DNA from: SIG701 sp045577175 | GTDB taxonomy: Bacteria; Bacillota; Clostridia; Oscillospirales; CAG-272 | Direction of reading: 5' to 3' | Assembly (NCBI GenBank): GCA_045577175.1 | Contig: JAZNHT010000067.1 | Location: 1-40,633 of the forward strand | DNA: 40,633 nucleotides | Shown: positions 1 to 7,585 of the stretch, in pieces | Numbering within the stretch: position 1 is the first letter of the stretch | Layout of the letters: each line of letters starts with the position of its first letter | Notes under the pieces: model-generated | What the model was told of the DNA's origin: nothing | What the model saw: only the letters and a program-made list of their open reading frames with translations | Database searches by the model: none | Position numbers and translations under genes: made by a program

Positions 1-79
1 TTCCGTCTCACTTCAATGAAGTGTTTCGTCATTGTTGTTCAATTTTCAAGGAGCATCTTCGCCGTCCCTCGCGGACAGC
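1..79 (-). other. Probable rRNA operon leader (rRNA genes off the left edge)
   Basis: Read on the minus strand, this stretch follows two strong tandem promoters and contains CTCCTTGAAAATTGAACAAC at about 33-52. This resembles the conserved element just upstream of 16S (and 23S) rRNA in Firmicutes. A short palindrome (CACTTCA-A-TGAAGTG, 10-24) lies closer to the edge. No rRNA sequence itself is inside the window, so the operon is inferred from the promoters and leader only. Confidence 0.6.
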
Positions 80-85
80 CTGTAT

Positions 86-114
86 ATTATATCACCACTC
101 GCCGCGCTTGTCAA
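86..114 (-). promoter_or_regulatory. Sigma-A promoter, proximal, for the putative rRNA operon
   Basis: On the minus strand there is a perfect -35 TTGACA (109-114), a 17-bp spacer and a perfect -10 TATAAT (86-91). A-tracts lie directly upstream (about 118-150), which would act as an UP element. Transcription would run toward position 1. The perfect hexamers and tandem arrangement are typical of stable-RNA promoters. Confidence 0.8.
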
Positions 115-179
115 TACCTTTTTTGAACTTTTTTCAAAAAAATTTTTTTCGACATCTGCCCCTCGCGGTGAGTGCATTT

Positions 180-209
180 ATTATAGCACAATACCCCCTC
201 CCCTGTCAA
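180..209 (-). promoter_or_regulatory. Sigma-A promoter, distal, for the putative rRNA operon
   Basis: On the minus strand there is a perfect -35 TTGACA (204-209), an 18-bp spacer and a perfect -10 TATAAT (180-185). It is preceded by GAAAAAAGGG and sits about 95 bp upstream of the second consensus promoter. Together they make a P1/P2 pair like those of Firmicute rRNA operons. Confidence 0.75.
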
Positions 210-263
210 CCCTTTTTTCAAGAATTTCGACATATTTCCGCCGATTTCCGCACGCACCGCTTC

Positions 264-292
264 TTGACATTTTCGCCTGTCTGCATTATAAT
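264..292 (+). promoter_or_regulatory. Sigma-A promoter of htpG
   Basis: TTGACA (264-269), a 17-bp spacer and TATAAT (287-292) form a perfect consensus promoter on the plus strand. Transcription would start near 299, giving a leader of about 70 nt. I see no CIRCE-type inverted repeat (TTAGCACTC) near it, so HrcA control of this heat-shock gene is not indicated. Confidence 0.85.
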
Positions 293-368
293 AATAATTT
301 GAAGAAACTTTTGTTTCCGCGCAAATTTCACGCACATTCACAGCATACTCATTATGGAGGATTCAAAA

Positions 369-2252
369 ATGGTAAACGAAAACGTACAGCACGACGGCAT
401 CCGTGTTGAGGTGGAGCATATCTTCCCCATTATCAAAAAATGGCTCTATTCCGAGAAGGAAATTTTCCTGCGCGAGATCGTCTCAAACGCATCGGACGCG
501 GTGACGAAGCTGAGGCGTCTGATCTCCCTCGGCGAGGTGAAGAATCTGACGCTCGACGGAAAAATCCGCGTGATCCTTGACAAGGATGCGCAGACGATCA
601 CGGTGACGGACAACGGAATCGGCATGACTGAGGAGGAGCTGAAAAAATACCTCTGCCAGATCGCGCTCTCGGGCGCGTTGGAATTCGTGGAGAAATACGA
701 GAACGCAGACACCGCTGCCGAAAGCGGCATCATCGGGCATTTCGGACTCGGATTTTATTCCTCGTTCATGGTCAGCACGACGGTTGATGTCATCACGCGC
801 TCCTACCTCGGCGGCAGCACGGTAAAATGGACTTGCTCCGATGCGGGAGCCTACGACATCGTGACCGATTACGAGGATGAGGCCGGACTGCTTGACGGAC
901 ACGGCACCGCCGTAATCATGCACGTAAGCGACGAGGGACGCGAATTTCTGAACGAAGCGAAGCTGCGCGAGGTACTCAAAAAATACTGCGCGTTCATGCC
1001 CGTGGAGATTTTCTTTGAGAACGTATCCGAGGCAGATCAGCCTACGGACGACGATGCAAAAAAGAAAGCAGAGGAAGCAAAGACCACGCCGATCAACGAT
1101 ACGACACCGCTGTGGCTCCGTCAGCCGTCCGAAGTCACGGATGAGGAGTACAAGGATTTCTACCACAAGGTGTTCGGCGACTGGCGCGATCCGCTGTTCT
1201 ATATCCACATCCGCGCCGATTATCCGCTGAATTTCAAGGGAATCCTCTACTTCCCGCGCATCTCAAACGAGTACGAGAGTCTTGAGGGACAGGTGAAGCT
1301 GTTCTACAATCAGGTGTTCGTGGCGGATAATATAAAGGAAGTGATTCCCGAGTACCTGCTCATGCTGAAGGGTGTACTGGACTGCCCCGAGATGCCTCTG
1401 AACGTATCACGCAGTTATCTGCAGAACAGCGGCTACGTTTCGAAAATCTCCGCGCACATCACGAAGAAGGTCGCGGACAAGATCGTTTCCCTCTTTACGA
1501 CCGACAGAGAGAATTTCGAAAAGCTGTGGCGCGATCTGAAAACGTTCGTGGAATACGGTTGTATGCGCGACAGCAAATTCTACGACAAGGTGAAATCCGC
1601 ACTGCTGCTTGAAAAATGCGGCGGCACGTTTGCAACGGCGGAGGAATATCTCACTGCCGCGAAGGATACACATGAGAACAAGATCTACTATGCGACGGAC
1701 AAAACCGCGCAGTCGCAGTACATCTCCCTGTTCGAAAACGAAGGAATCGAGGTCGTTCTGCTTGACCGCGTGCTGGATACGCAGTTCATCTCCTTCCTTG
1801 AGACCAAGCTGGACGGCGTGAAGTTCGCGCGTGTGGATGCCGAAGTTGCCGACGCGATGAAGTCGTCGGGCGAGACGGTCGCGGAGATGCCCGAGGTGGC
1901 TGAAATTTTCAAAACGGTCGCCGGTGAGCAGACCGCGATCGAGTTCCAATCGCTGAAGGATGAAAGCATCCCTGCGGTGCTGACCGTCTCCGAGGACAGC
2001 CGCCGCATGGAGGACATGATGAAAATGTACGCCATGGACGGTGCTTCCTTCCCGACCGAAGCGAAACTGATACTGAACACGGACAATACGCTTATTCAGA
2101 AGATCGATGCCCTGCGCGAAACGGATGCGGCGCGTGCGGAGATAATCGCACGGCAGGTATACGGACTGAGTCTGCTCAGCCAGCGCAAGCTCTCCGCTGA
2201 CGAATTGAAGGATTTCCTGAAGGGCAGCTACGATCTGCTCGCGCTGCTGTGA
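369..2252 (+). CDS. htpG: Molecular chaperone HtpG (Hsp90 family)
   Basis: Cytosolic ATP-dependent dimeric chaperone of the Hsp90 family. The N-terminal GHKL ATPase domain shows the nucleotide-binding motifs NASDA (Asn at about residue 40), DNGIGM (about 82) and GHFGLGFYSSF (about 122). A middle domain follows with DCPEMPLNVSRSYLQ, whose Arg is the conserved catalytic-loop residue. The length (627 aa) is normal. An upstream in-frame ATG at 354 overlaps the Shine-Dalgarno TGGAGG (355-360), so the ATG at 369, eight bases after it, is the better start. The stop codon overlaps the start of the next gene, which implies translational coupling. The gene has its own consensus promoter and lies back to back with the putative rRNA promoters. 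Confidence 0.96.
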   Translation: MVNENVQHDGIRVEVEHIFPIIKKWLYSEKEIFLREIVSNASDAVTKLRRLISLGEVKNLTLDGKIRVILDKDAQTITVTDNGIGMTEEELKKYLCQIALSGALEFVEKYENADTAAESGIIGHFGLGFYSSFMVSTTVDVITRSYLGGSTVKWTCSDAGAYDIVTDYEDEAGLLDGHGTAVIMHVSDEGREFLNEAKLREVLKKYCAFMPVEIFFENVSEADQPTDDDAKKKAEEAKTTPINDTTPLWLRQPSEVTDEEYKDFYHKVFGDWRDPLFYIHIRADYPLNFKGILYFPRISNEYESLEGQVKLFYNQVFVADNIKEVIPEYLLMLKGVLDCPEMPLNVSRSYLQNSGYVSKISAHITKKVADKIVSLFTTDRENFEKLWRDLKTFVEYGCMRDSKFYDKVKSALLLEKCGGTFATAEEYLTAAKDTHENKIYYATDKTAQSQYISLFENEGIEVVLLDRVLDTQFISFLETKLDGVKFARVDAEVADAMKSSGETVAEMPEVAEIFKTVAGEQTAIEFQSLKDESIPAVLTVSEDSRRMEDMMKMYAMDGASFPTEAKLILNTDNTLIQKIDALRETDAARAEIIARQVYGLSLLSQRKLSADELKDFLKGSYDLLALL

Positions 2253-3100
2253 TGATGCGGAATAATCTGCTCGCCGTCCTTAGGGAAAACGCAGCGGAAA
2301 TCCGCAACACCGCCGACGCTCTGTCCGTCCTGAGAGAAGCGCAGATCGCGGCACTTGCCGAGGCAGCAGATGCCTACACGGATACAACCGCGCTGTTTCG
2401 CACGGTATTCGGTGATGCTGTCGGTACAGCGGAGCACGCGTCCTTCTGTCGCCATCTCCTTTTCGGAGAGACAGACTGCACGAAGATCACCGCGCTTCTG
2501 CCGGAATCCACACCGCTTGGTGAGCTGTATGACAGCGGCGATGCGGCGTATCCGCAAAATCCGTTCACGGATGCGGCATTTCAAAAATTTGCGAAGGCAG
2601 GGCTATCACTGCGCGCGCTTGCACAGCCTTCCTTCAATGCCGCCTGCGAGGAGGTCTATCACGGGCGGTGCCAATACTGCATCCTGCCTTTGCACAACAC
2701 CGAGGACGGATTTTTGACATCGTTTTCTCATCTGCGGACAAAATATGAGCTGAAAATCCTCCGCACCTGTGATATAGCGTCGGACGACGGTAACTCCGTC
2801 ATTCGATTTGCCTTACTCAGGCGAGGCGTTGTCCCCCACGTCCCGAAAAACGGCTATTTCGAAATCGGAATCATCCTGCCGAAGCATCTCACCGTCGGCA
2901 CGTTTTTGACTGCCGCCGAAGCAATCGGGGCGCACGCGGAGCATCTGCGCACCGTACCGCTTGCTTTCGCCAGCGGACTCACCTCCCTCGCCGTCACATT
3001 TCACGTCACAAAAGAATGCATGGCACCGCTCATGCTGTATCTGCGCACCGCACTGGACGGGTACACAATCGACGGCATTTACGAAGATACGGAAACATAA
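2252..3100 (+). CDS. P-protein-like protein: degenerate prephenate dehydratase plus ACT-like region
   Basis: I do not recognise this as a named family, but its layout recalls bifunctional chorismate mutase/prephenate dehydratase (PheA). Residues 1-60 are helical and charged. Residues about 105-190 follow the dehydratase pattern: NPFTDAAFQKFA resembles the GTFSEQAA-type element, FNAACEEV..G..QYCILPLHNTEDG resembles SFEEVFEAV..G.AD.GVVPIENSTEG, and NSVIRF occupies the place of the catalytic N-x-TRF motif. The last 85 residues could form an ACT-type ligand domain. The catalytic Thr of TRF appears to be Ile and PIENS reads PLHNT, so dehydratase activity is doubtful. A GTG (2249) and two ATGs (2252, 2255) compete as start; the ATG at 2252 overlaps the htpG stop (TGATG). 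No separate ribosome binding site is needed if coupled. The functional assignment is inference. Confidence 0.5.
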   Translation: MMRNNLLAVLRENAAEIRNTADALSVLREAQIAALAEAADAYTDTTALFRTVFGDAVGTAEHASFCRHLLFGETDCTKITALLPESTPLGELYDSGDAAYPQNPFTDAAFQKFAKAGLSLRALAQPSFNAACEEVYHGRCQYCILPLHNTEDGFLTSFSHLRTKYELKILRTCDIASDDGNSVIRFALLRRGVVPHVPKNGYFEIGIILPKHLTVGTFLTAAEAIGAHAEHLRTVPLAFASGLTSLAVTFHVTKECMAPLMLYLRTALDGYTIDGIYEDTET

Positions 3101-3126
3101 TTTTCTGACGAAAGAAGGCACTCTTT

Positions 3127-4842
3127 ATGACTTACGAAGAAACTTATCAAAGATGGCTGACGGCGGATGCTGTCGATGAAGAAACAAAGGCAGAGCTGCG
3201 CACTCTCACCGATCCCGATGAGATCAAAATGCGTTTTTCGGGATACATGACGTTCGGCACGGGCGGTCTGCGCTCCGTGATGGGCGCAGGCACGGCGAGA
3301 ATGAATCTCTACACCGTTGCCCACGCAACGGAGGGGCTCGCACGGCTGATTCTGAAAACGCCGGGCGGTGCAGATCGCGGCGTTGCCGTTTGCTACGACA
3401 GCCGCAATCATTCCGCGGATTTTGCACGCCGTGCCGCCGAGGTTCTCTCTGCGGACGGCATCCGTGTATATCTGTTCTCCGCACTCCGTCCGACGCCGGT
3501 GCTTTCGTTTGCCGTCCGTCACTACGGATGTATCGCGGGCATCAATGTAACGGCATCGCACAATCCCTCCGAATACAACGGATACAAGGTTTATTGGGAG
3601 GACGGCGGACAGCTTCCGCCCGATCACGCCGCAACCGTTTCCGAGGAGATCGCCAAGGTTGACATTTTTGACGGTGTTCCCTCCCCCGAGCGCGCAAATC
3701 CGGCGCTGATTACGATGACGGACACATCCCTCGATGAGGCGTACATCGAAAACGTGCTCGCCGAGCGCGTAAATCCCGACGCGATCCCTGCCGTAGCGGA
3801 TTCGACCGCGATCGTATACACGCCCCTGCACGGCACGGGCGGCACACTGATCCCCGACATGCTCCGCCGCGCGGGACTGATGAAGCTGTACACCGTAGAC
3901 GCGCAGATGGCGCCGAACGGCGATTTCCCGACCGTCAAATTTCCAAATCCGGAATTTCCCGAGGCGTTTGCACTGGGTATTGAAATCGCAAACGAGGTCG
4001 GCAGTGATCTGATTATCGCAACGGATCCGGACACGGACCGCGTGGGCGCGATGGCGAAAAACAAAACGGGCGAGTTCTGCGCGATCACGGGCAACCAGAT
4101 GGGTGCGCTTCTTTTGGAATACATCTGCACAGCGTATGAGCAGACGGGCAAGATGCCGGCGGATGCGTATGCGGTCAAGACGATTGTGACGAGTGAGCTG
4201 TCCGCGCGCGTCTGTGCGGCGCACGGCGTGAAGCTGTACAACGTACTGACCGGCTTCAAATTTATCGGTGAGGTCATCAAGCAGCACGAGAAGGCAGGTC
4301 ACGGTACGTTTTTGCTCGGATTTGAGGAGAGCTACGGCTATCTGAAGGGCACATACGCGCGCGACAAGGATGCTGTAGTGGCAACGCTTCTGATTGCGGA
4401 GATGGCGGCGTACTACAAGACGCGCGGCATGACGCTGATCGATGCGCTCGACGAGCTGTTTTTCAAATACGGATACTTCCGCGAGGAGGTATTCAGCATT
4501 GGCATGAGCGGCGTGGACGCGCAGGAAAAGATGGCGTCGCTTATGAAGAATCTCCGCGAAAATCCGCCGCGCTCCATTGGCGGCAAGGCAATTGCAACCG
4601 TGAAGGATTATCTGACCGAAAAGGCTCTGGATGTGAAAACGGGTGCGGTAACGGGCACGGGGCTTCCGAAATCGGACGTTCTTTGGTATTTGACGGAGGA
4701 CGGAAACCTGATCGTTGTCCGTCCGTCGGGCACGGAGCCGAAGGTGAAGGTGTACGTCCTCGCAAACGGAAAAACGGACGAAATCACAAAAGAATGTGCG
4801 CGCGTCTGCGCGGCAGGAATCCGCGAGATTCTGGGCGCATAA
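3127..4842 (+). CDS. Phosphohexomutase (phosphoglucomutase/phosphomannomutase family)
   Basis: Alpha-D-phosphohexomutase that interconverts hexose 1- and 6-phosphates, feeding cell-envelope sugar nucleotides and glycogen-type metabolism. All four domain signatures are visible: the phosphoserine loop TASHNPSEYNG (Ser at about residue 144), the metal-binding loop DPDTDRVG (about 300), the sugar-binding loop GFEESYGYL (about 400), and the phosphate-binding RPSGTEPK near the C terminus. The length (571 aa) fits the PgcA/PGM2-like subfamily of Firmicutes rather than the shorter GlmM. The ATG at 3127 is preceded by GAAGG. It lies 26 bp after the preceding gene and is probably co-transcribed from the htpG promoter. 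A strong hairpin follows. Glucose versus mannose preference cannot be read from sequence alone. Confidence 0.92.
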   Translation: MTYEETYQRWLTADAVDEETKAELRTLTDPDEIKMRFSGYMTFGTGGLRSVMGAGTARMNLYTVAHATEGLARLILKTPGGADRGVAVCYDSRNHSADFARRAAEVLSADGIRVYLFSALRPTPVLSFAVRHYGCIAGINVTASHNPSEYNGYKVYWEDGGQLPPDHAATVSEEIAKVDIFDGVPSPERANPALITMTDTSLDEAYIENVLAERVNPDAIPAVADSTAIVYTPLHGTGGTLIPDMLRRAGLMKLYTVDAQMAPNGDFPTVKFPNPEFPEAFALGIEIANEVGSDLIIATDPDTDRVGAMAKNKTGEFCAITGNQMGALLLEYICTAYEQTGKMPADAYAVKTIVTSELSARVCAAHGVKLYNVLTGFKFIGEVIKQHEKAGHGTFLLGFEESYGYLKGTYARDKDAVVATLLIAEMAAYYKTRGMTLIDALDELFFKYGYFREEVFSIGMSGVDAQEKMASLMKNLRENPPRSIGGKAIATVKDYLTEKALDVKTGAVTGTGLPKSDVLWYLTEDGNLIVVRPSGTEPKVKVYVLANGKTDEITKECARVCAAGIREILGA

Positions 4843-4849
4843 GACACAA

Positions 4850-4880
4850 AACAGGCTGTTGCCTTTGGCAACAGCCTGTT
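4850..4880. terminator. Bidirectional rho-independent terminator
   Basis: Perfect 14-bp stem AACAGGCTGTTGCC (4850-4863) with GGCAACAGCCTGTT (4867-4880) and a 3-nt loop TTT. It has A-runs on the left and T-runs on the right, so it can stop both the mutase transcript (+) and the convergent greA transcript (-). It nearly touches the greA stop codon (4882-4884). Confidence 0.9.
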
Positions 4881-4881
4881 T

Positions 4882-5385
4882 TCAATACGAGCTGATCGGC
4901 AGAGACTCATCGTCCTGCCCTTTTTCAATTTTGCGGATCTCAAGAAAATAGCTGTACTTGTCGTTCACAACGACCTCAACGCGATCTCCGACCTTGTGAC
5001 CGAGGATCGCCTGTCCGAACGGCGATTCTTTGCTGATATATCCGCCGATGACGTCGTTTCTGAGCGTCGTCACGATCGTTACGGTGCGCTCCTCCTCCGT
5101 CTCCTCGTCGTACACGGTGATCTTATCGAAAATCCCCGCCGTATCGTCGGCGGAATCGACCTCAATCACCACGGCTGTATCGATCATGGCGCGCAGATAG
5201 CGGATACGCCCGTAGTTTTTATTCAGCGCACGGCGGACGGAATGATACTCGTCGTTTTCGCTTAAATCTCCGAGATCTCTCGCCGCCTTGAGCTGCTCCT
5301 TCAGCTTCGGCGTGATCTCCCTTGTGCGGTAGTCGATCTCCTCCTGCATTTTGCGGATGTCGACCGCAGTTAATTCGTCATGCAT
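4882..5385 (-). CDS. greA: Transcript cleavage factor of the GreA/GreB family
   Basis: Binds the secondary channel of RNA polymerase and stimulates cleavage of backtracked RNA. The N-terminal coiled coil carries ARDLGDLSENDEYHSVR (about residues 35-51), with the acidic tip D-x-x-E-N-x-E-Y typical of GreA. The C-terminal FKBP-like domain ends in KESPFGQAILGHKVGDRVEV. The length (167 aa) is slightly above the usual 157-160. A GGAGA ribosome binding site precedes the ATG. It is the last gene of the secA operon, 16 bp behind a membrane-protein gene. The N terminus and several core residues diverge from standard GreA, so it may be a GreA-like paralogue. Confidence 0.88.
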   Translation of the reverse strand: MHDELTAVDIRKMQEEIDYRTREITPKLKEQLKAARDLGDLSENDEYHSVRRALNKNYGRIRYLRAMIDTAVVIEVDSADDTAGIFDKITVYDEETEEERTVTIVTTLRNDVIGGYISKESPFGQAILGHKVGDRVEVVVNDKYSYFLEIRKIEKGQDDESLPISSY

Positions 5386-5401
5386 AGTATTCTCCGTTTT
5401 C

Positions 5402-6844
5402 TCAATATCTGTTTTCCAAACGCTCGTAGATGTAATCGTTCATCGCGGAAACGCCGTAGATCACGACTGCGACAAACACGAGCGCGGCGATAACCTGCAC
5501 ACCCCACATCGCCTCAAAATACATGGCAGCGGTAAAGGACGCGGCACGCAGGATAACATACGCACAGCCGATCACGGTGAGAAAAGCCACGCGTCCGTAC
5601 ACACTTTTCAGAATCTCTTTCGCTCTTGCCTCCGCGCTGTACTGAAGTCCGTGCGACGGTCCGCCAACCATGGCGGCGTGCCGCTTCAGCACACGGCAGA
5701 GCACGAACACAAACCATCCGAACAGAAGAAGCACGCACACAAATTCCACCGTACCGAAAATACGGATCGGCTTATACAGACGGATCGCATTCGTAAGATA
5801 CCGCGCGTCCTTCGCGACATATTCCGCGAAATACAGCACCTGCAAAACCGTACCGACAATCGACAGCACCGCCGCGCCTGCCGCGGGAATATATCCGTAA
5901 CGGGCAAGCGGATCAAACCGTGCAAGAATGCGCAGGGCCAGCACAAGAATCCCGGCAAAGATCGCCGACGGAAGCACGGATATGCTGTCAAACTGAAGCG
6001 GAAAGAGCGCGACTGCCGACAGCATGAACATAAGCAGAACATTCTTCATATTGATCGCGGCAACAAATCCCCTATCGGACACAACGGTTTCCTCATAATG
6101 TGCGCAGACACCGGCAGCAAGCGCACCGTCGCGCTTCATGCCGATCAGATACCGAAGGGCGCGCACCAGCCAAATGATACCGAATAGGAACGTAACAAGC
6201 ACGGCGAGTATGTAGAAATACGGTTTGAAATGAGAAAGCGGTACCCGATAGTACGCCGTCGCGGACAGATCGTAATCGACATCGAGCGCAGTCAGCTCGG
6301 GCAGCACGGTAGCGACCGTTTTCAGAAGGAAAAACAGGATCGTAAACGCTTTGAGTCCTTCGGCGCACTCGGTTTCCTTTCGGATTTTTGGGGAAACCGT
6401 TTTTTCAGCACCGCGGTCTCGTTTGGAGGGCACAGGCTTAACCGATTTCATCTGCGGAAAGTACACGCTTTTTGCATCAAATCGGCTGCCGAGATCGTAA
6501 AAGCCCTCAAACGCGCGCAGAACACACGGGATTACATAAATCGCCTCCAACACGGCAAATACAAACACAAGCAGAAGCGTGAAGGAATCGGATTTACCGG
6601 GCAGCATGAGAAAGGACGCAGTACGGACAGCGGTTATGACCGCGAGCTTCCAAAGAAATCCGCGCGCATCGCGCAGCTTTTCCGTACAGAACGAAAGCAT
6701 AAACAATCCGCGATAGATGAGCAGATACCCGATAAAATCCGGCAAAACATCGACAACACTGACGATCGGATTGAACAGAAAAACGACACCGGCGATAAGA
6801 TACCCGATCCCTGCGGCCTTTTTTTCTTTGTTGATCTTTGTCAT
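5402..6844 (-). CDS. Polytopic membrane protein of unknown function (long member of a pair)
   Basis: I do not recognise a family. The protein (480 aa) has about ten hydrophobic segments, with an N-terminal hairpin of two (residues about 12-55), a basic cytoplasmic stretch around residues 125-145 (KSVKPVPSKRDRGAEK) and a C-terminal cluster of membrane spans. The N terminus (GYLIAGVVFLFNP...DFIGYLLIYRGLFML) resembles that of the preceding gene product, so the two look like distant paralogues. The GAGGAAATAATAA-ATG start overlaps the end of the upstream gene with a 3-nt gap, which indicates translational coupling. Position between secA and greA suggests constitutive expression. No catalytic motif is visible. 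Confidence 0.8.
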   Translation of the reverse strand: MTKINKEKKAAGIGYLIAGVVFLFNPIVSVVDVLPDFIGYLLIYRGLFMLSFCTEKLRDARGFLWKLAVITAVRTASFLMLPGKSDSFTLLLVFVFAVLEAIYVIPCVLRAFEGFYDLGSRFDAKSVYFPQMKSVKPVPSKRDRGAEKTVSPKIRKETECAEGLKAFTILFFLLKTVATVLPELTALDVDYDLSATAYYRVPLSHFKPYFYILAVLVTFLFGIIWLVRALRYLIGMKRDGALAAGVCAHYEETVVSDRGFVAAINMKNVLLMFMLSAVALFPLQFDSISVLPSAIFAGILVLALRILARFDPLARYGYIPAAGAAVLSIVGTVLQVLYFAEYVAKDARYLTNAIRLYKPIRIFGTVEFVCVLLLFGWFVFVLCRVLKRHAAMVGGPSHGLQYSAEARAKEILKSVYGRVAFLTVIGCAYVILRAASFTAAMYFEAMWGVQVIAALVFVAVVIYGVSAMNDYIYERLENRY

Positions 6845-6847
6845 TTA

Positions 6848-7582
6848 TTATTTCCTCTTGGCTTTTTTCTTGCGCTTCACACGGCGGTAGCCGGGTTCCT
6901 CCGCAGATTCGGGAGAGACCGTCGGCTGCTTCTCCTTTTTCGGGCGCAAATAAGCGTTGTCAAACATGGAATCCGTCTTTTCATAGAACTTGTTGAGCCA
7001 TGCAATGCGGCTTTTCGGACGCGCTCCGCTCTCCTGTCCGGCAAGACAGATACGGCAGTAGCACGAATGGATGAGAACGCCGTTCAAAAACAGCACGACA
7101 TAGCCGAATACAATTACGGAAACAAACAGTACACTCCCGAAGATACCGAGATTGATCTTCAGAAGAGAGCACAGCAGGCAACCGATGTACGGAATCCCGT
7201 AAAACAGAAGCAGCTTGATATTCCTGCGCGCTTTCGTCATCTCGTTTTCCAGCGAAACAGTCTCGGCAATATAGTAGATCGCGGCAAGAATGAAAAACTG
7301 AAGCACGAGCGAAACGAGCGTAATCAAAACTCCGAGGGCATAGAGCCACACGCTGTCCGCGGCTATAATTCCCAGCATCGGAAGCAGCGTTCGAATGAGG
7401 CACAAAAACAGATACACAATATCCAGAAGCATCGCACGGGCGAAATTCTTCCCGTGCGGAGCGAGCTTGGAAAGCCCGACAAGCATAACGGATGCACCGA
7501 TGATGTCAAGGAAAAAGTACACATTCGCAAGCGAAAACGCAAACGCAAAAATATATCCAATCAGGAGATAACCGAATCCCAT
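6848..7582 (-). CDS. Polytopic membrane protein of unknown function (short member of a pair)
   Basis: I do not recognise a family. The protein (244 aa) has about six hydrophobic segments in residues 3-175, then a soluble, strongly basic tail ending in RRVKRKKKAKRK. The N terminus (GYLLIGYIFAFAF...LDIIGASVMLVGLSKL) resembles that of the next gene product. A cysteine cluster HSCYCRIC follows the last membrane segment and might bind a metal or be redox active (inference). The ATG lies 3 nt after the secA stop with only a weak GGTGA upstream, so translation is probably coupled to secA. The arrangement raises a possible role at the membrane next to the Sec translocase, but nothing in the sequence proves it. 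Confidence 0.78.
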   Translation of the reverse strand: MGFGYLLIGYIFAFAFSLANVYFFLDIIGASVMLVGLSKLAPHGKNFARAMLLDIVYLFLCLIRTLLPMLGIIAADSVWLYALGVLITLVSLVLQFFILAAIYYIAETVSLENEMTKARRNIKLLLFYGIPYIGCLLCSLLKINLGIFGSVLFVSVIVFGYVVLFLNGVLIHSCYCRICLAGQESGARPKSRIAWLNKFYEKTDSMFDNAYLRPKKEKQPTVSPESAEEPGYRRVKRKKKAKRK

Positions 7583-7585
7583 AGA

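Noticed and set aside
2228..2260. A frameshift or broken gene at the htpG/next gene junction
   Set aside because: htpG ends at a normal family length with a proper C terminus, and the next frame starts at the overlapping TGATG. This is an ordinary translational overlap.
3079..4302. A 407-codon minus-strand frame opposite the phosphohexomutase
   Set aside because: The plus strand encodes an unbroken mutase with all active-site motifs; the antisense frame has no start signal or family pattern.
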